A stretch of 46,336 nucleotides of DNA from Methylococcales bacterium (lineage in GTDB: Bacteria > Pseudomonadota > Gammaproteobacteria > Methylococcales > Methylomonadaceae), in assembly GCA_026399095.1 (NCBI GenBank), contig JAPLRP010000053.1, forward strand, positions 1-46,336, in the 5' to 3' direction. Shown here piece by piece: positions 8,873 through 17,731 of the stretch (positions are counted from its first letter, which is position 1; every line of letters starts with the position of its first letter). The translations under genes were made by a program, and so were the position numbers. The notes under the pieces are model-generated. The model ran no database searches and was not told where the DNA came from. It saw only the letters and a list, made by a program, of their open reading frames with translations.

Positions 8873-9100
8873 AAACAGCATGGACGAGCATGTCTTGTAA
8901 AAAGATAATGTCTATGCCACTCCACCTGTCTTTATAGTATTTTTGTAAGTATTTGTACGAATAGTGCTTATTTTTTTAATCGTGTAAAGTGACTACTCAT
9001 CATTATTTAACAACCCTTGTTCATCTGAAGCAATGACACGCGTGTTGTTTAAGCTTGCATAGACAAGTGGTTTAATAATAAGTAATTGGGTAACTCAAAC

Positions 9101-10036
9101 ATGCATTATAAAGATTACTACAAAATCATGGGGCTAACCCGAGATGCCAGTCAGGATGAAATCAAACGTGTTTATCGTAAATTGGCGCGTAAATATCATC
9201 CAGACGTGAGTAAAGAAAAAGATGCCGAAGCTAAATTTAAGGAACTGGGTGAAGCTTATGAAGTACTTAAAGATCCTGAAAAAAGAGCCGCTTATGATCA
9301 ATTAGGTGCTAATTGGAAAGCAGGGCAAGATTTTAGACCACCACCTGATTGGAATGAAGGTTTTGAATTTAAAGGGGGTGGTTTTACCGGTACCGATCCG
9401 GGTGCTTTTAGTGATTTTTTTGAACAGTTATTTGGCCATGCCAATAACACTGAACACTTTGGTAGCCATGCTCGTGGACAAGATAGTCATGCCAAAATCC
9501 ATATTGATCTGGAAGACAGTTTTCAAGGGGGGACCCGTAACATTTCTTTAAGCACACCGGAAATGAACGCTCAAGGTAAGGTTGAACTTAAACACAGAAG
9601 TTTGAATATCAAGATTCCCAAAGGGATTAACGCGGGCCAACATATTAGACTGGCTGGCCAAGGAAATCCGGGCAGAGGCAGTGCTAAAGCAGGCGATTTA
9701 TTCCTTGAAATAGCATTTAACAATCATCCTATCTATCGGGTTTCTGAAAAAGATATTTATCTTGATCTTCCTGTAACACCTTGGGAAGCTGCACTGGGCG
9801 CAAAAATTAAAGTACCTACGCCTAATGGCCCTGTTGACCTGACCATACCTCCTAACTCCAAACAGGGAAGTAAACTCCGTTTAATAGGCCGAGGTTTGCC
9901 CACCTCAATACCGGGTGATTTTTTTGTTGTCCTGCAAATTGCACTGCCACCGGCCAATACCAAGCAAGCTAAAGAAGTCTATCAAACTATGCACGAACAA
10001 CTTGATTTTAACCCTCGTTTGGCTATGGGGATTTAA
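9101..10036 (+). CDS. cbpA: DnaJ-like co-chaperone CbpA
   Basis: J-domain protein that stimulates DnaK and, in E. coli, binds curved DNA. J domain at residues 1-70 (YYKIMGLTRDASQDEIKRVY, HPD in KYHPDVSK), then a Gly/Phe-rich linker, no zinc-finger Cys repeats, and two C-terminal substrate-binding halves (SLNIKIPKGINAGQHIRLAG; PVTPWEAALGAKIKVPTPNG). This is the CbpA pattern rather than DnaJ. The ATG at 9101 starts the canonical MHYKDYYKIMG; the open frame reaches 9086 at a TTG. 311 residues. Followed after 5 nt by cbpM, its specific modulator. Confidence 0.95.
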   Translation: MHYKDYYKIMGLTRDASQDEIKRVYRKLARKYHPDVSKEKDAEAKFKELGEAYEVLKDPEKRAAYDQLGANWKAGQDFRPPPDWNEGFEFKGGGFTGTDPGAFSDFFEQLFGHANNTEHFGSHARGQDSHAKIHIDLEDSFQGGTRNISLSTPEMNAQGKVELKHRSLNIKIPKGINAGQHIRLAGQGNPGRGSAKAGDLFLEIAFNNHPIYRVSEKDIYLDLPVTPWEAALGAKIKVPTPNGPVDLTIPPNSKQGSKLRLIGRGLPTSIPGDFFVVLQIALPPANTKQAKEVYQTMHEQLDFNPRLAMGI

Positions 10037-10041
10037 CAACT

Positions 10042-10362
10042 ATGAGCACCCACGATCTGTTATTAGTCTATTCAGGAACTGTCATTGAAGAGGATACGTT
10101 AACACTTGGGCAATTATGCCATGCCTGCAATGTCCACGCTGACTGGATAATTAGTTTAATTGAAGAAAGTATTATTGAGCCTCAAGGTGAAAATAGCCGC
10201 ACTTGGCGTTTTTCAGGATCCAGTTTGATACGTGCTCGTTCCGCTTTACGATTGCAACGTGATTTGGGCGTTAATCTGGCTGGAATTGCATTGGCACTTG
10301 ATTTAATGGAGGAATTGGAAAATCTTCGAACAAAAATAAAAATACAAAACTCACTCTTATAA
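10042..10362 (+). CDS. cbpM: Chaperone modulator CbpM
   Basis: Small protein (106 residues) of the CbpM family, which binds the J domain of CbpA and blocks its action with DnaK. It has the MerR-like helix-turn-helix appearance (LTLGQLCHACNVHADWIISL, then RARSALRLQRDLGVNLAGIA) and a short C-terminal helix. Assignment rests on these motifs and on its place five bases after cbpA; both genes are surely one transcript. Confidence 0.88.
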   Translation: MSTHDLLLVYSGTVIEEDTLTLGQLCHACNVHADWIISLIEESIIEPQGENSRTWRFSGSSLIRARSALRLQRDLGVNLAGIALALDLMEELENLRTKIKIQNSLL

Positions 10363-10447
10363 ATTGACGAAACTTTACTATTAAGAATATGTTTCTGTAC
10401 CACCACATCATTATTATTTAAGTAAAACATTTATTAAGGACATTATC

Positions 10448-10891
10448 ATGAAATCTACGCTTATTCTGGTCGCTGACAGCGCCTATGCACGCATTTTTAC
10501 TGTTGAATCTGCCTCTTCACCTTTAGAGGAAATAGAAGTACTGATTCATACGGAAGGTCGGTTACATGACAGAGAAATCACTTCTGATTTACCCGGCAAA
10601 ATTAATGGCGAAGGTCATGTAGGCCATGCTTTTGAACAACCCACTGATCCTAAAAAACACCAAGCTGAAATCTTTGCACGTGACATTACCAAGCACTTGG
10701 AAGAGTTGTACAGCACCAATAAGTTTGAACAATTACTGATTATTGCAGAACCATCGTTTCTTGGTTTGTTACGTCATCAACTACCACAAAAGATTCGTGA
10801 AGTAGTCTGTTTTGAACTTGATAAAAATATCACCACTCATGATATTAAAGACATTCGTAAACATCTGCCAGACTATATACCGAGCTTTTAA
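10448..10891 (+). CDS. Host-attachment-protein family (PF10116-like)
   Basis: 147 residues. The beginning TLILVADSAYARIFTVES, the middle GRLHDREITSDLPGKINGEG and the FARDITKHLEEL with LLIIAEPSFLGLLRHQLP segments are those of the family named protein required for attachment to host cells; the family is related to the archaeo-eukaryotic release-factor domain 1 fold. The biochemical role is not established, and the name comes from a plant-associated bacterium. AAGGA precedes the ATG. It follows cbpM by 85 nt and may share its transcript. No membrane segment. Confidence 0.82.
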   Translation: MKSTLILVADSAYARIFTVESASSPLEEIEVLIHTEGRLHDREITSDLPGKINGEGHVGHAFEQPTDPKKHQAEIFARDITKHLEELYSTNKFEQLLIIAEPSFLGLLRHQLPQKIREVVCFELDKNITTHDIKDIRKHLPDYIPSF

Positions 10892-10977
10892 TTTATCTGG
10901 ATTAACTCACAAAAACTTTTCAACCTAATGACTATCTAAAGCAAAAATGCGGAATATGGTATTATTTTAACGATAAA

Positions 10978-12177
10978 ATGCTGGCTTACTTTTATTATAG
11001 ACAGTCAGCATTGTTGTTGCTATTAACTATCGTTTTAAAGTCAGGGGTTGATTTGAAGATTTTACAAGGTGTAAAACGGAATATATTTGTTCTGCTGGGC
11101 TGGCTGATTTGGCTAATATTTACACTGACACAAACTGAACTGAATGCCGACATGGGCTTACCCTTAATGTCCATCTATGCAGGCCTAGTTTTTTGTATCA
11201 TGCTGGGTTGCGTCTTTGCAGTCAATCGTCATGCCGAACAGCTCTCAGAAATGCTAAAAGAACCTTTTGGCACTTTAATTTTAACTTTGGCGGTAGCGGC
11301 TATTGAAGTTAGCATCATGCTGGAAATCATGATGACGGGGGATCAAAATCCTTCCATGCTGCGTGATACTGTTTTTGCTACCTTAATGATTATGCTTAAT
11401 GGCATGGTTGGTTTGTCTTTACTAGCGGGTAGTTGGCGACACTTTGAACAAACCTTTAACTTGCGAGGGGCGCTTTCTTATCTTCATCTTATTGCGCCAT
11501 TATCTTTGATATTATTGATAATGCCAAATCGCACAACATCATCACCTGGCCCTACTTTGATACCTGTACAGGAAATTTTTCTTGGACTCTTATGTATTCT
11601 GGTTTATTTATTGTTCCTTTTTATGCAAACAACCCGACATAAAGAACTTTTTGATGACTTAAGCACTTTTAAAGATCAACACGAATCAATCGAATCGGCT
11701 ATAAATAGTCATCCTAACAAGCGTCACGCTGTTATAGTTTCATCAAGCGGTTTAATTTTAGCGGTCACACCTATAGTCTTACTTGCTGATTTTCTGGGTT
11801 CTTATATTAATTATGGTATTGAAACTCTAAAAGCTCCTGCTGAATTGGGTGGTTTGATTGTTGCAGCCCTTGTTTTAATTCCAGAGGGCTTGGGTGCCTA
11901 TCGAAGTGCAGTTCGTAATCACATGCAACGGGCTGTTAATCTCTGTCTGGGCTCAGCATTATCAACAATTGCTCTTACGGTTCCAGCCGTTATGTTGGCA
12001 GACGGCTTACAAAATTTAACGCTGGTTTTGGGTTTGAGCGGTAGTGGTACAACTTTGCTTATAGCAACTTTGTTTACAGCGCTTATCACCTTAATGACTG
12101 GTCGAACTACCGTATTGCAAGGTCATGTCCATTTAATGCTATTTGCAGGGTATTTATTTCTGATTTTTTATCCTTAA
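10978..12177 (+). CDS. chaA: ChaA-like calcium/sodium:proton antiporter
   Basis: Inner-membrane cation/proton exchanger of the CaCA superfamily with about 11 membrane segments. The two alpha repeats are visible: EPFGTLILTLAVAAIEVSIM and AALVLIPEGLGAYRSAVRNH, with FAVNRHAEQLSEMLKEPFG before the first as in E. coli ChaA. The frame opens at ATG 10978 (399 residues), but a TTG at 11053 with AGGGG just upstream would give 374 residues, nearer the E. coli length of 366; I cannot decide. Likely role: export of Ca2+ or Na+ at alkaline pH. Converges with the DedA gene. Confidence 0.9.
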   Translation: MLAYFYYRQSALLLLLTIVLKSGVDLKILQGVKRNIFVLLGWLIWLIFTLTQTELNADMGLPLMSIYAGLVFCIMLGCVFAVNRHAEQLSEMLKEPFGTLILTLAVAAIEVSIMLEIMMTGDQNPSMLRDTVFATLMIMLNGMVGLSLLAGSWRHFEQTFNLRGALSYLHLIAPLSLILLIMPNRTTSSPGPTLIPVQEIFLGLLCILVYLLFLFMQTTRHKELFDDLSTFKDQHESIESAINSHPNKRHAVIVSSSGLILAVTPIVLLADFLGSYINYGIETLKAPAELGGLIVAALVLIPEGLGAYRSAVRNHMQRAVNLCLGSALSTIALTVPAVMLADGLQNLTLVLGLSGSGTTLLIATLFTALITLMTGRTTVLQGHVHLMLFAGYLFLIFYP

Positions 12178-12195
12178 AGACAGCACCCTTTTTGA

Positions 12196-12798
12196 CTACA
12201 TAGATTGCTTTGAAAAACGACCGTTACGTTTTTTTAAGAAATACTGCTCAAGCTTATGAAAGTAATAATATATTCCATAAACAAACGCGCCTGCTACCGG
12301 CAAGGCAAAATACCAATGGGCTTTTGCATAATCCAAAAGGACTAATATTTCCGCGCCAAAGTAATAAGCCGGGGTTACGGTAATAGCAGCCCAAGCCCAA
12401 GCGCTTAAAAGATTAATAAAAGCAAACTTCTTTGCTGAATATTTGGTAATACCAATCGACATGGGAATAACGGTTCGCAAACCATACATATAGCGTTGCA
12501 TAAATATAATAGGCCAACCATATTTTCTTAACAGCAAATGTGCAATAGCAAACTTGCGCCGCTGTTTATGTAATTTTCGTTGAATAAATCCTTTATTAAA
12601 ACGACCGACGTAAAAATAGATCTGATCTCCCGCAAAACCACCCAGACCGGCTACAAAAACTGTCGTAAAGTATTGCATATCTCCTGTGTGAGACATGATC
12701 CCACCCATGATGAGACCCATTTCACCTTCAACAATACTCCATAGAAATAGAATGATATATCCATATTCCTTAAGCCATCCAATAAATAGTTCTTCCAT
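12196..12798 (-). CDS. DedA family membrane protein
   Basis: VTT/SNARE-associated domain protein; members are proposed lipid scramblases or transporters that recycle undecaprenyl phosphate or phosphatidylethanolamine. Seen: EYGYIILFLWSIVEGEMGLI, GGFAGDQIYFYVGRF, then KYGWPIIFMQRYMYGLRTVI (the family's F..R..PGxR region, here RYMYGLRTVIP), and WAAITVTPAYYFGA. About 200 residues from ATG 12798; a TTG at 12837 would add 13. The basic C-terminal tail is cytoplasmic. Monocistronic, convergent with chaA. Confidence 0.85.
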   Translation of the reverse strand: MEELFIGWLKEYGYIILFLWSIVEGEMGLIMGGIMSHTGDMQYFTTVFVAGLGGFAGDQIYFYVGRFNKGFIQRKLHKQRRKFAIAHLLLRKYGWPIIFMQRYMYGLRTVIPMSIGITKYSAKKFAFINLLSAWAWAAITVTPAYYFGAEILVLLDYAKAHWYFALPVAGAFVYGIYYYFHKLEQYFLKKRNGRFSKQSM

Positions 12799-13106
12799 AA
12801 AATTTTTAAACTCGTTGATACCTGACTCTAATTGCAAACCGGTTTTGGTTTGTTTGTGAAGTGGTCATTTTATTAAAACGCTTATAGTAACATAGGCCTA
12901 ATTGTTCTGTACCATTCCAATAAAAATGCAAAAGACAACTATAATCTATATGTAAATTAATTTATTTCTTAAGTCATATTAATAAACTTAATCCGTCGGA
13001 TCAAAATGTCAAGAAACACGCCATCGCCACTATTTTCAATGTAGCTGTAGCCTAAAAGCTGTTACAAATAACTCTATAATTTGATCACTCTAATTAGGAG
13101 AACAAA

Positions 13107-14303
13107 ATGACAAACCCTAATATTAAAAAATTGGTTGTTTTTTTCGATGGCACTTGGAACAGTGCAGATCAGCACTCAAGAGATGGAAAACTTTGCCCCA
13201 CTAATATCACAAAGCTTTTTATAGTTACCCTGCCTCATGATTTACAACAACATGAACAAATTATTCAATATGTTCAAGGGGTGGGCGCGAAAAGATTTGA
13301 ACGTTTCATTGGTGGTGTATTTGGCTACGGTATTTCCGATAATATCAAAGACGGTTATAAATTTTTAGTCAGTAATTACGAGGACGGTGACGAGATATAT
13401 ATTTTCGGCTTTAGCCGTGGTGCTTACTCCGCACGTAGTCTTGCCGGCCTGATAAGAAACGTGGGGGTTTTAACCCGAGATAAATTATATTTAATTGACA
13501 AAGCCTATGATATTTACAAAAACAAAACCCCTGAATTTCATCCAAATAGTGAATATTCTCAGGATTTTAAATCAAAACATACTTGGCGCAATGAACGAAT
13601 TAAGTTCTTGGGTGTTTTTGATACCGTTGGTGCCTTAGGTGCCCCGTTCGGAATTATATTAGGCTGGCTGGTTGATAAATTATTTCGCTGCAAATTTCAC
13701 GATACACAGTTAAGCTCTATCATCGAAAATGCTTATCACGCTTTGGCAATTGATGAACGTCGTCTGTTTTTTCAACCCACTCTAATGACGCCTAATACAC
13801 AGCATAACTCCCAACATTTTGAACAAAAATGGTTTCCTGGCGTTCATAGTAATGTGGGTGGCGGTTATTCCAATACGGGCTTGTCAGATTTAGCCTTACA
13901 GTGGATGGCTGATAAAGCCAAGCAGAATGGTTTAAATCTGGACTTTGGGAAGATCTCAAAACTCGTTTTTGAACCCGCTTTCGCACCCGATATTAAGGAA
14001 ATACCTAATATTTCTCAATCAGTTTGCAATAGGATTGGTACTGTTCTATTTGTAAAACTGCCCGGTTATTTAGGTTGGGTTCCAGAAAAATATAAAAATA
14101 TTTTAACTGACATCCAATGGAACGGTGATTATATTCGACCCATTCTCAACCAAGGCAATCTGACGACATTTTTAGGGCACCCACCCGTTAATACAAATAT
14201 AAATCTATATCAAGGTGATTTGGCTTGCTGTGTGATTGATAAAATCAACCAATGTGCCGAAGAGTATCAACCCGTCAACCTAATTAAATCGGTTAATGGA
14301 TAA
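13107..14303 (+). CDS. DUF2235 alpha/beta hydrolase (Tle1-like phospholipase family)
   Basis: 398 residues. N-terminal KKLVVFFDGTWNSADQ and the nucleophile motif YIFGFSRGAYSARSLAGLIR (Ser in GFSRG) define the family; the Asp is probably in LGVFDTVGALGAP and the His in KWFPGVHSNVGGGY. Known relatives include type VI secretion phospholipase effectors (Tle1), but many stand-alone members are uncharacterised. No signal peptide, PAAR or VgrG part. AGGAG precedes the ATG. No immunity gene, vgrG, hcp or tss gene is near, so an effector role has no support from context. Confidence 0.85.
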   Translation: MTNPNIKKLVVFFDGTWNSADQHSRDGKLCPTNITKLFIVTLPHDLQQHEQIIQYVQGVGAKRFERFIGGVFGYGISDNIKDGYKFLVSNYEDGDEIYIFGFSRGAYSARSLAGLIRNVGVLTRDKLYLIDKAYDIYKNKTPEFHPNSEYSQDFKSKHTWRNERIKFLGVFDTVGALGAPFGIILGWLVDKLFRCKFHDTQLSSIIENAYHALAIDERRLFFQPTLMTPNTQHNSQHFEQKWFPGVHSNVGGGYSNTGLSDLALQWMADKAKQNGLNLDFGKISKLVFEPAFAPDIKEIPNISQSVCNRIGTVLFVKLPGYLGWVPEKYKNILTDIQWNGDYIRPILNQGNLTTFLGHPPVNTNINLYQGDLACCVIDKINQCAEEYQPVNLIKSVNG

Positions 14304-14339
14304 TTTAAATAACACTCACTCAAGCAAGGAATAAGAAAA

Positions 14340-14639
14340 TCAGTTTTTATTGAGTTGTTTCTGGTTATAGGCAGCCAATTGTTCAGGTGTCGCTTCTTGT
14401 TGAAACTTATCTTTCCATTCTTTGTATGGCATACCATATACAATTTCTCTGGCTTGTTCATAATCGATTGCTACGCCCTGCTCTTCTGCCGCTGAGGTAT
14501 ACCACTTGGCAAGACAATTTCTACAAAAATCTGCCAATAGCATTAATTCGATATTTTGTACTTCTTTGTGCTCTTGTAAGTGACTGATAAAACGTCTAAA
14601 TACAGCAGCTTCTATCTCTGTTTCTGGCTTGTTGTCCAT
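14340..14639 (-). CDS. DUF1244 family protein
   Basis: 99 residues of unknown function. Family features: AAVFRRFISHLQEHKEVQNI, LADFCRNCLAKWY with paired Cys, and EIVYGMPYKEWKDKFQ. The start at 14639 has GGAG eight bases upstream; a longer frame to 14696 is less likely. Members are small cytoplasmic proteins common in proteobacteria. Convergent with the DUF2235 gene; alone in its transcript as far as I can see. Confidence 0.85.
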   Translation of the reverse strand: MDNKPETEIEAAVFRRFISHLQEHKEVQNIELMLLADFCRNCLAKWYTSAAEEQGVAIDYEQAREIVYGMPYKEWKDKFQQEATPEQLAAYNQKQLNKN

Positions 14640-14965
14640 TGATATTTCTCCAAAATAGTTGCATTTTAGCAGAAAGGGCCGTGTAGGCATGTACATTGGT
14701 AATAAAAAAAACTACAATACAAAAATTTTAAAAATATGCTCGCTGCTTAATTTACCACTTTATATTGACTGATGTTATTTTCACTTCTTCATAAGTGCTA
14801 AACGGTTGTAATTTGAACCGCTCTATAATTTAAAAAGAAATTAACAACTTCCTTAGCTTTTAGTATTAAATCTAATCAACCAGACTTAATTTATAAACGT
14901 TAAGTTAAGTTGGTTTAATCGCAGAGTTATTGAAATTTACGCTGATCACCCTCATTCTAAAAACT

Positions 14966-15502
14966 ATGAAACAACTGCTTGAATTTTTCCCTATAATTTT
15001 ATTTTTTATTGCTTATAAGCTTTACGATATTTACATAGCGACTGCCGTTGTAATAGTCGCGACTATTTTTCAAGTCACTTATGCCTGGTTTAAGCACCGT
15101 AAAGTCGAAACGATGCAATGGATTACCCTAGCATTAGTCATTGTATTTGGTGGGGCAACCATTTATTTACATGATGAACAATACCTAAAATGGAAGTTTT
15201 CAATCATAGAATGGTTATTTGGTATGGCTTTTCTTAGCAGCCAATTCTTTGGTAAAAAAACCTTTATTGAAAGAATGATGTCCAGCAACTTAACATTACC
15301 ACCTTTGATATGGAAACGTCTTAATTTTAGTTGGGCTAGTTTCTTTATCAGTGTCGGCTTTATTAATGTCTATGTCATGTACAATTACAATACTGATGAC
15401 TGGGTTACTTTTAAAACATTTATTGCCCCTGGCTTGATGGTTGTTTTTATGGTGGTTCAAATGCTTTTTTTATATAAATACATTCCGGATGCTGAGGAAT
15501 AA
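14966..15502 (+). CDS. yciB: Septation protein A homologue YciB
   Basis: Inner-membrane protein of 178 residues with about five membrane spans, linked to septation and envelope integrity in enterobacteria. Conserved: [60 protein letters not shown] and VWMY-like [16 protein letters not shown]. The start at 14966 is that of the family; the upstream extension to 14930 is not conserved. First gene of yciB-yciI-bolA-ppiC, packed with 2-nt gaps or overlaps. Confidence 0.93.
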   Translation: MKQLLEFFPIILFFIAYKLYDIYIATAVVIVATIFQVTYAWFKHRKVETMQWITLALVIVFGGATIYLHDEQYLKWKFSIIEWLFGMAFLSSQFFGKKTFIERMMSSNLTLPPLIWKRLNFSWASFFISVGFINVYVMYNYNTDDWVTFKTFIAPGLMVVFMVVQMLFLYKYIPDAEE

Positions 15503-15504
15503 AC

Positions 15505-15807
15505 GTGTTATATGCCATCATCAGTGAAGATAATAAGAATAGTTTAGAAAAAAGAACAGCTACCCGACCCGCTCATATTGCCAGACTACAAAATCTTCAG
15601 AATGAAGGCCGTTTGGTGTTAGCGGGTCCGCACCCATCAATTGACACTGAAAACCCCGGTGCTGCAGGATTTACCGGCAGCTTGGTGGTTGCAGAATTTG
15701 ATAGCTTGGAATCCGCTAAACAATGGGCCGAAAGTGACCCCTACAACGATGCTGGTGTTTATGCTAAAGTTATCATTAAACCATTTAAAAAGGTATTTCC
15801 ACAATGA
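15505..15807 (+). CDS. yciI: YciI-like protein
   Basis: 100 residues, GTG start with GAGGA seven bases before it, two bases after yciB. Family signature: [29 protein letters not shown], and [21 protein letters not shown] domains have a ferredoxin-like fold with a conserved His-Asp pair and resemble muconolactone isomerase; substrate unknown. The gene partners yciB in many gammaproteobacteria. Confidence 0.92.
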   Translation: MLYAIISEDNKNSLEKRTATRPAHIARLQNLQNEGRLVLAGPHPSIDTENPGAAGFTGSLVVAEFDSLESAKQWAESDPYNDAGVYAKVIIKPFKKVFPQ

Positions 15808-16082
15808 CATCTGGACAAATTAGACAATTATTAAACGAATCATTTAAACCCGAATTATTAGAAATTATTGATAATAGTGCTGCTCATGCCGGTCATGCGG
15901 GTGCAAAAAGCGGCGGCGGTCATTATCATGTCACTATCGTTGCCGAGGCTTTTGAAGGAAAGTCTTTGGTTCAACGTCATCAGCTCATCTATAAAGCCCT
16001 AGGTGACATGATGAAACAAGAAATTCATGCCTTAGGCATCAATGCTCTATCACCCTCTGAAGAAACTAAAGGAAGTTTATAA
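15804..16082 (+). CDS. bolA: BolA family protein
   Basis: 92 residues. BolA core: [20 protein letters not shown] and [13 protein letters not shown], with conserved His residues that help bind a 2Fe-2S cluster together with a monothiol glutaredoxin; members act in iron-sulfur handling and, in E. coli, in shape and stress control. ATG overlaps the yciI stop by four bases, with AAGG upstream. N-terminal extension with a His/Ala/Gly-rich stretch ([14 protein letters not shown]) as is usual. Confidence 0.93.
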   Translation: MTSGQIRQLLNESFKPELLEIIDNSAAHAGHAGAKSGGGHYHVTIVAEAFEGKSLVQRHQLIYKALGDMMKQEIHALGINALSPSEETKGSL

Positions 16083-17165
16083 ATGAAAAACAAGATTATC
16101 CCTCTGCTCGTTGCTGGTACTGCTCTGATTGCTGGTTGTGACCAAAAATCTGCTACGAACGTTGTTGCTACACCAACTGTTGCAAAAGCTGATGCGATTG
16201 CAGAAGTAAATGGCGTATTTATTTCAAAATCCAATCTTGCTGAACTGGAAAAAGAAATTGCCGAGCGTAGCCACGGCCAAAAATTTCCTAAAGAAAAATT
16301 GATTGAAGAATTAATTCAACGGGAATTATTGGTTCAGGATGCAATTCAAAAACAACTGGATAAATCCGCTGAAATCGTTACTCAACTTGATAGCGCTAAA
16401 AAAACGCTGCTAACTCAAGCTGACGTACAAAACTTTATCAAAGCTAATCCTGTCACTGATGCTGAAGTTAAAGCTGAATATGACAGTAAAGTAGCCGGTG
16501 AAAATGGCACAGAATATAAAGCTCGTCATATCTTGGTTAAAACTGAAGCAGAAGCAAAAAAACTGATTGCTGAATTGGATAAAGGCGCTGATTTTGCGAA
16601 ATTAGCCAACAAGAATTCTCTAGATGCTAAAGAATCACAAAATGGTGGTGATTTAGGTTGGTTTGTTGCCGGTCAAATGGTGGCTCCTTTCTCGGAAGCC
16701 GTTGTTAAGCTGCAAAAAGGTAAGTATACCGAAACTCCTGTAAAAACTCAGTTTGGTTACCATGTTATTTTACGAGAAGATTCACGCGCACAAACTCCAC
16801 CTCCATTGGATTCTGTTAAAGAACAATTAATGCCTTACTTACAACGTAAAAAAGTTCAAACAATGGTTGAAACTTTACGCAAGCAAGCTAAAGTTGAAAT
16901 TTTAGTACCTTTAACTGATGAACCTGCAAAAGTACCTGCCGCCGCTGCTGATAATGCACCAGTCGGACAAACTGTTACGGAAGAAGTTGTCACCGAAGAA
17001 GTTAAAGACGCATCTGGAAAAACAGTGGCTGAAGAAGTCGTTGTTGACGAACAAGTTAAAGATGCTTCCGGCAAAATAGTCGCTGAAGAAGTTGTTGTTG
17101 AAGAAGCAGTAGAAAAAGCGCCTGCTGCAGTGGAAAAGAAAGTTGCTCCAGCAAACAAAAAATAG
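16083..17165 (+). CDS. Parvulin-type peptidyl-prolyl isomerase lipoprotein with acidic repeat tail
   Basis: Lipoprotein signal MKNKIIPLLVAGTALIAGC with lipobox LIAGC, so the mature protein is lipid-anchored outside the inner membrane. A SurA-like N-terminal helical region (IAEVNGVFISKSNLAELEKE) precedes a parvulin domain at about residues 140-235 (YKARHILVKTEAEAKKL, GGDLGWFVAGQMVAPFSEAV, FGYHVILREDSR). The final 80 residues are low-complexity and acidic, with two copies of a unit starting VKDASGK and running into VAEEVVV. GGAAG precedes the ATG directly after bolA. Probable role: folding of envelope proteins. The tail is unusual; the enzyme part looks complete. Confidence 0.9.
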   Translation: MKNKIIPLLVAGTALIAGCDQKSATNVVATPTVAKADAIAEVNGVFISKSNLAELEKEIAERSHGQKFPKEKLIEELIQRELLVQDAIQKQLDKSAEIVTQLDSAKKTLLTQADVQNFIKANPVTDAEVKAEYDSKVAGENGTEYKARHILVKTEAEAKKLIAELDKGADFAKLANKNSLDAKESQNGGDLGWFVAGQMVAPFSEAVVKLQKGKYTETPVKTQFGYHVILREDSRAQTPPPLDSVKEQLMPYLQRKKVQTMVETLRKQAKVEILVPLTDEPAKVPAAAADNAPVGQTVTEEVVTEEVKDASGKTVAEEVVVDEQVKDASGKIVAEEVVVEEAVEKAPAAVEKKVAPANKK

Positions 17166-17242
17166 GGTTAACCGGTTAGAATTTTAGCCTATTTTAGCTA
17201 CGCAAAGACTATGTTGATTTTTCTAACTAGATATTTCCCTTT

Positions 17243-17279
17243 AAAAACGCCCTGTTAGTAAGTGACAGGGCGTTTTTTT
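17243..17279 (+). terminator. Intrinsic terminator after yciB-ppiC
   Basis: AAAACGCCCTGT, 9-nt loop, ACAGGGCGTTTT and more T: a perfect 12-bp stem with a T tail, 78 nt after the parvulin stop. Clear end of the operon. Confidence 0.92.
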
Positions 17280-17369
17280 ACATCCAAAACACAATAATGT
17301 AACTCACTGTTTATCATGTATTAGCGGTTAGGTATTTATAAACGCATCCTCGCTACGTAATTATAAGAC

Positions 17370-17591
17370 TTAATGCTCAGCCAACGTTTGTACAATTGCA
17401 AAGCGCACTTGATTAACAATAGGTACATCTTTAAGCCAACCGCCTTGGGACTCTATTTTCGACTGCAAAAAGGCTTCAATGTCTGCATGACCTACCTTAA
17501 TCATGGCTTCAACATAAAAACCCTCTAAGCTAACTTCATAATCTTCACCGCCTATGTGTAATTCAATATTTACAACTTCATAGTTTTTCAT
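17370..17591 (-). CDS. Hypothetical 73-residue protein
   Basis: Not recognised. It starts MKNYEVVNIELHIGGEDYEV and has GAGGAAG seven bases upstream, a strong binding site supporting real translation. Predicted to be soluble, slightly acidic, with alternating strand-like segments (EVVNIELHIGGEDYEVSLEG) followed by a helix (HADIEAFLQSKIESQ) and a C-terminal helix. No signal peptide. It stands alone between the parvulin terminator and the L,D-transpeptidase gene. Confidence 0.7.
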   Translation of the reverse strand: MKNYEVVNIELHIGGEDYEVSLEGFYVEAMIKVGHADIEAFLQSKIESQGGWLKDVPIVNQVRFAIVQTLAEH

Positions 17592-17731
17592 TTCAACTTC
17601 CTCTTTGTTTACTATTTGTACGTTTAGTAAAAAGTTTTAAGGACTTTCAATACAAATTATATTATCACGAGAAAATAACTTTGTCAGACAACAGGTGCTG
17701 TTTAAGAGATTATGTCTGAAGAAACATAAAA

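Noticed and set aside
13107-14696. DUF2235 and DUF1244 genes as an effector-immunity pair
   Set aside because: They converge, and DUF1244 is a widespread cytoplasmic protein without signal peptide; nothing supports immunity.
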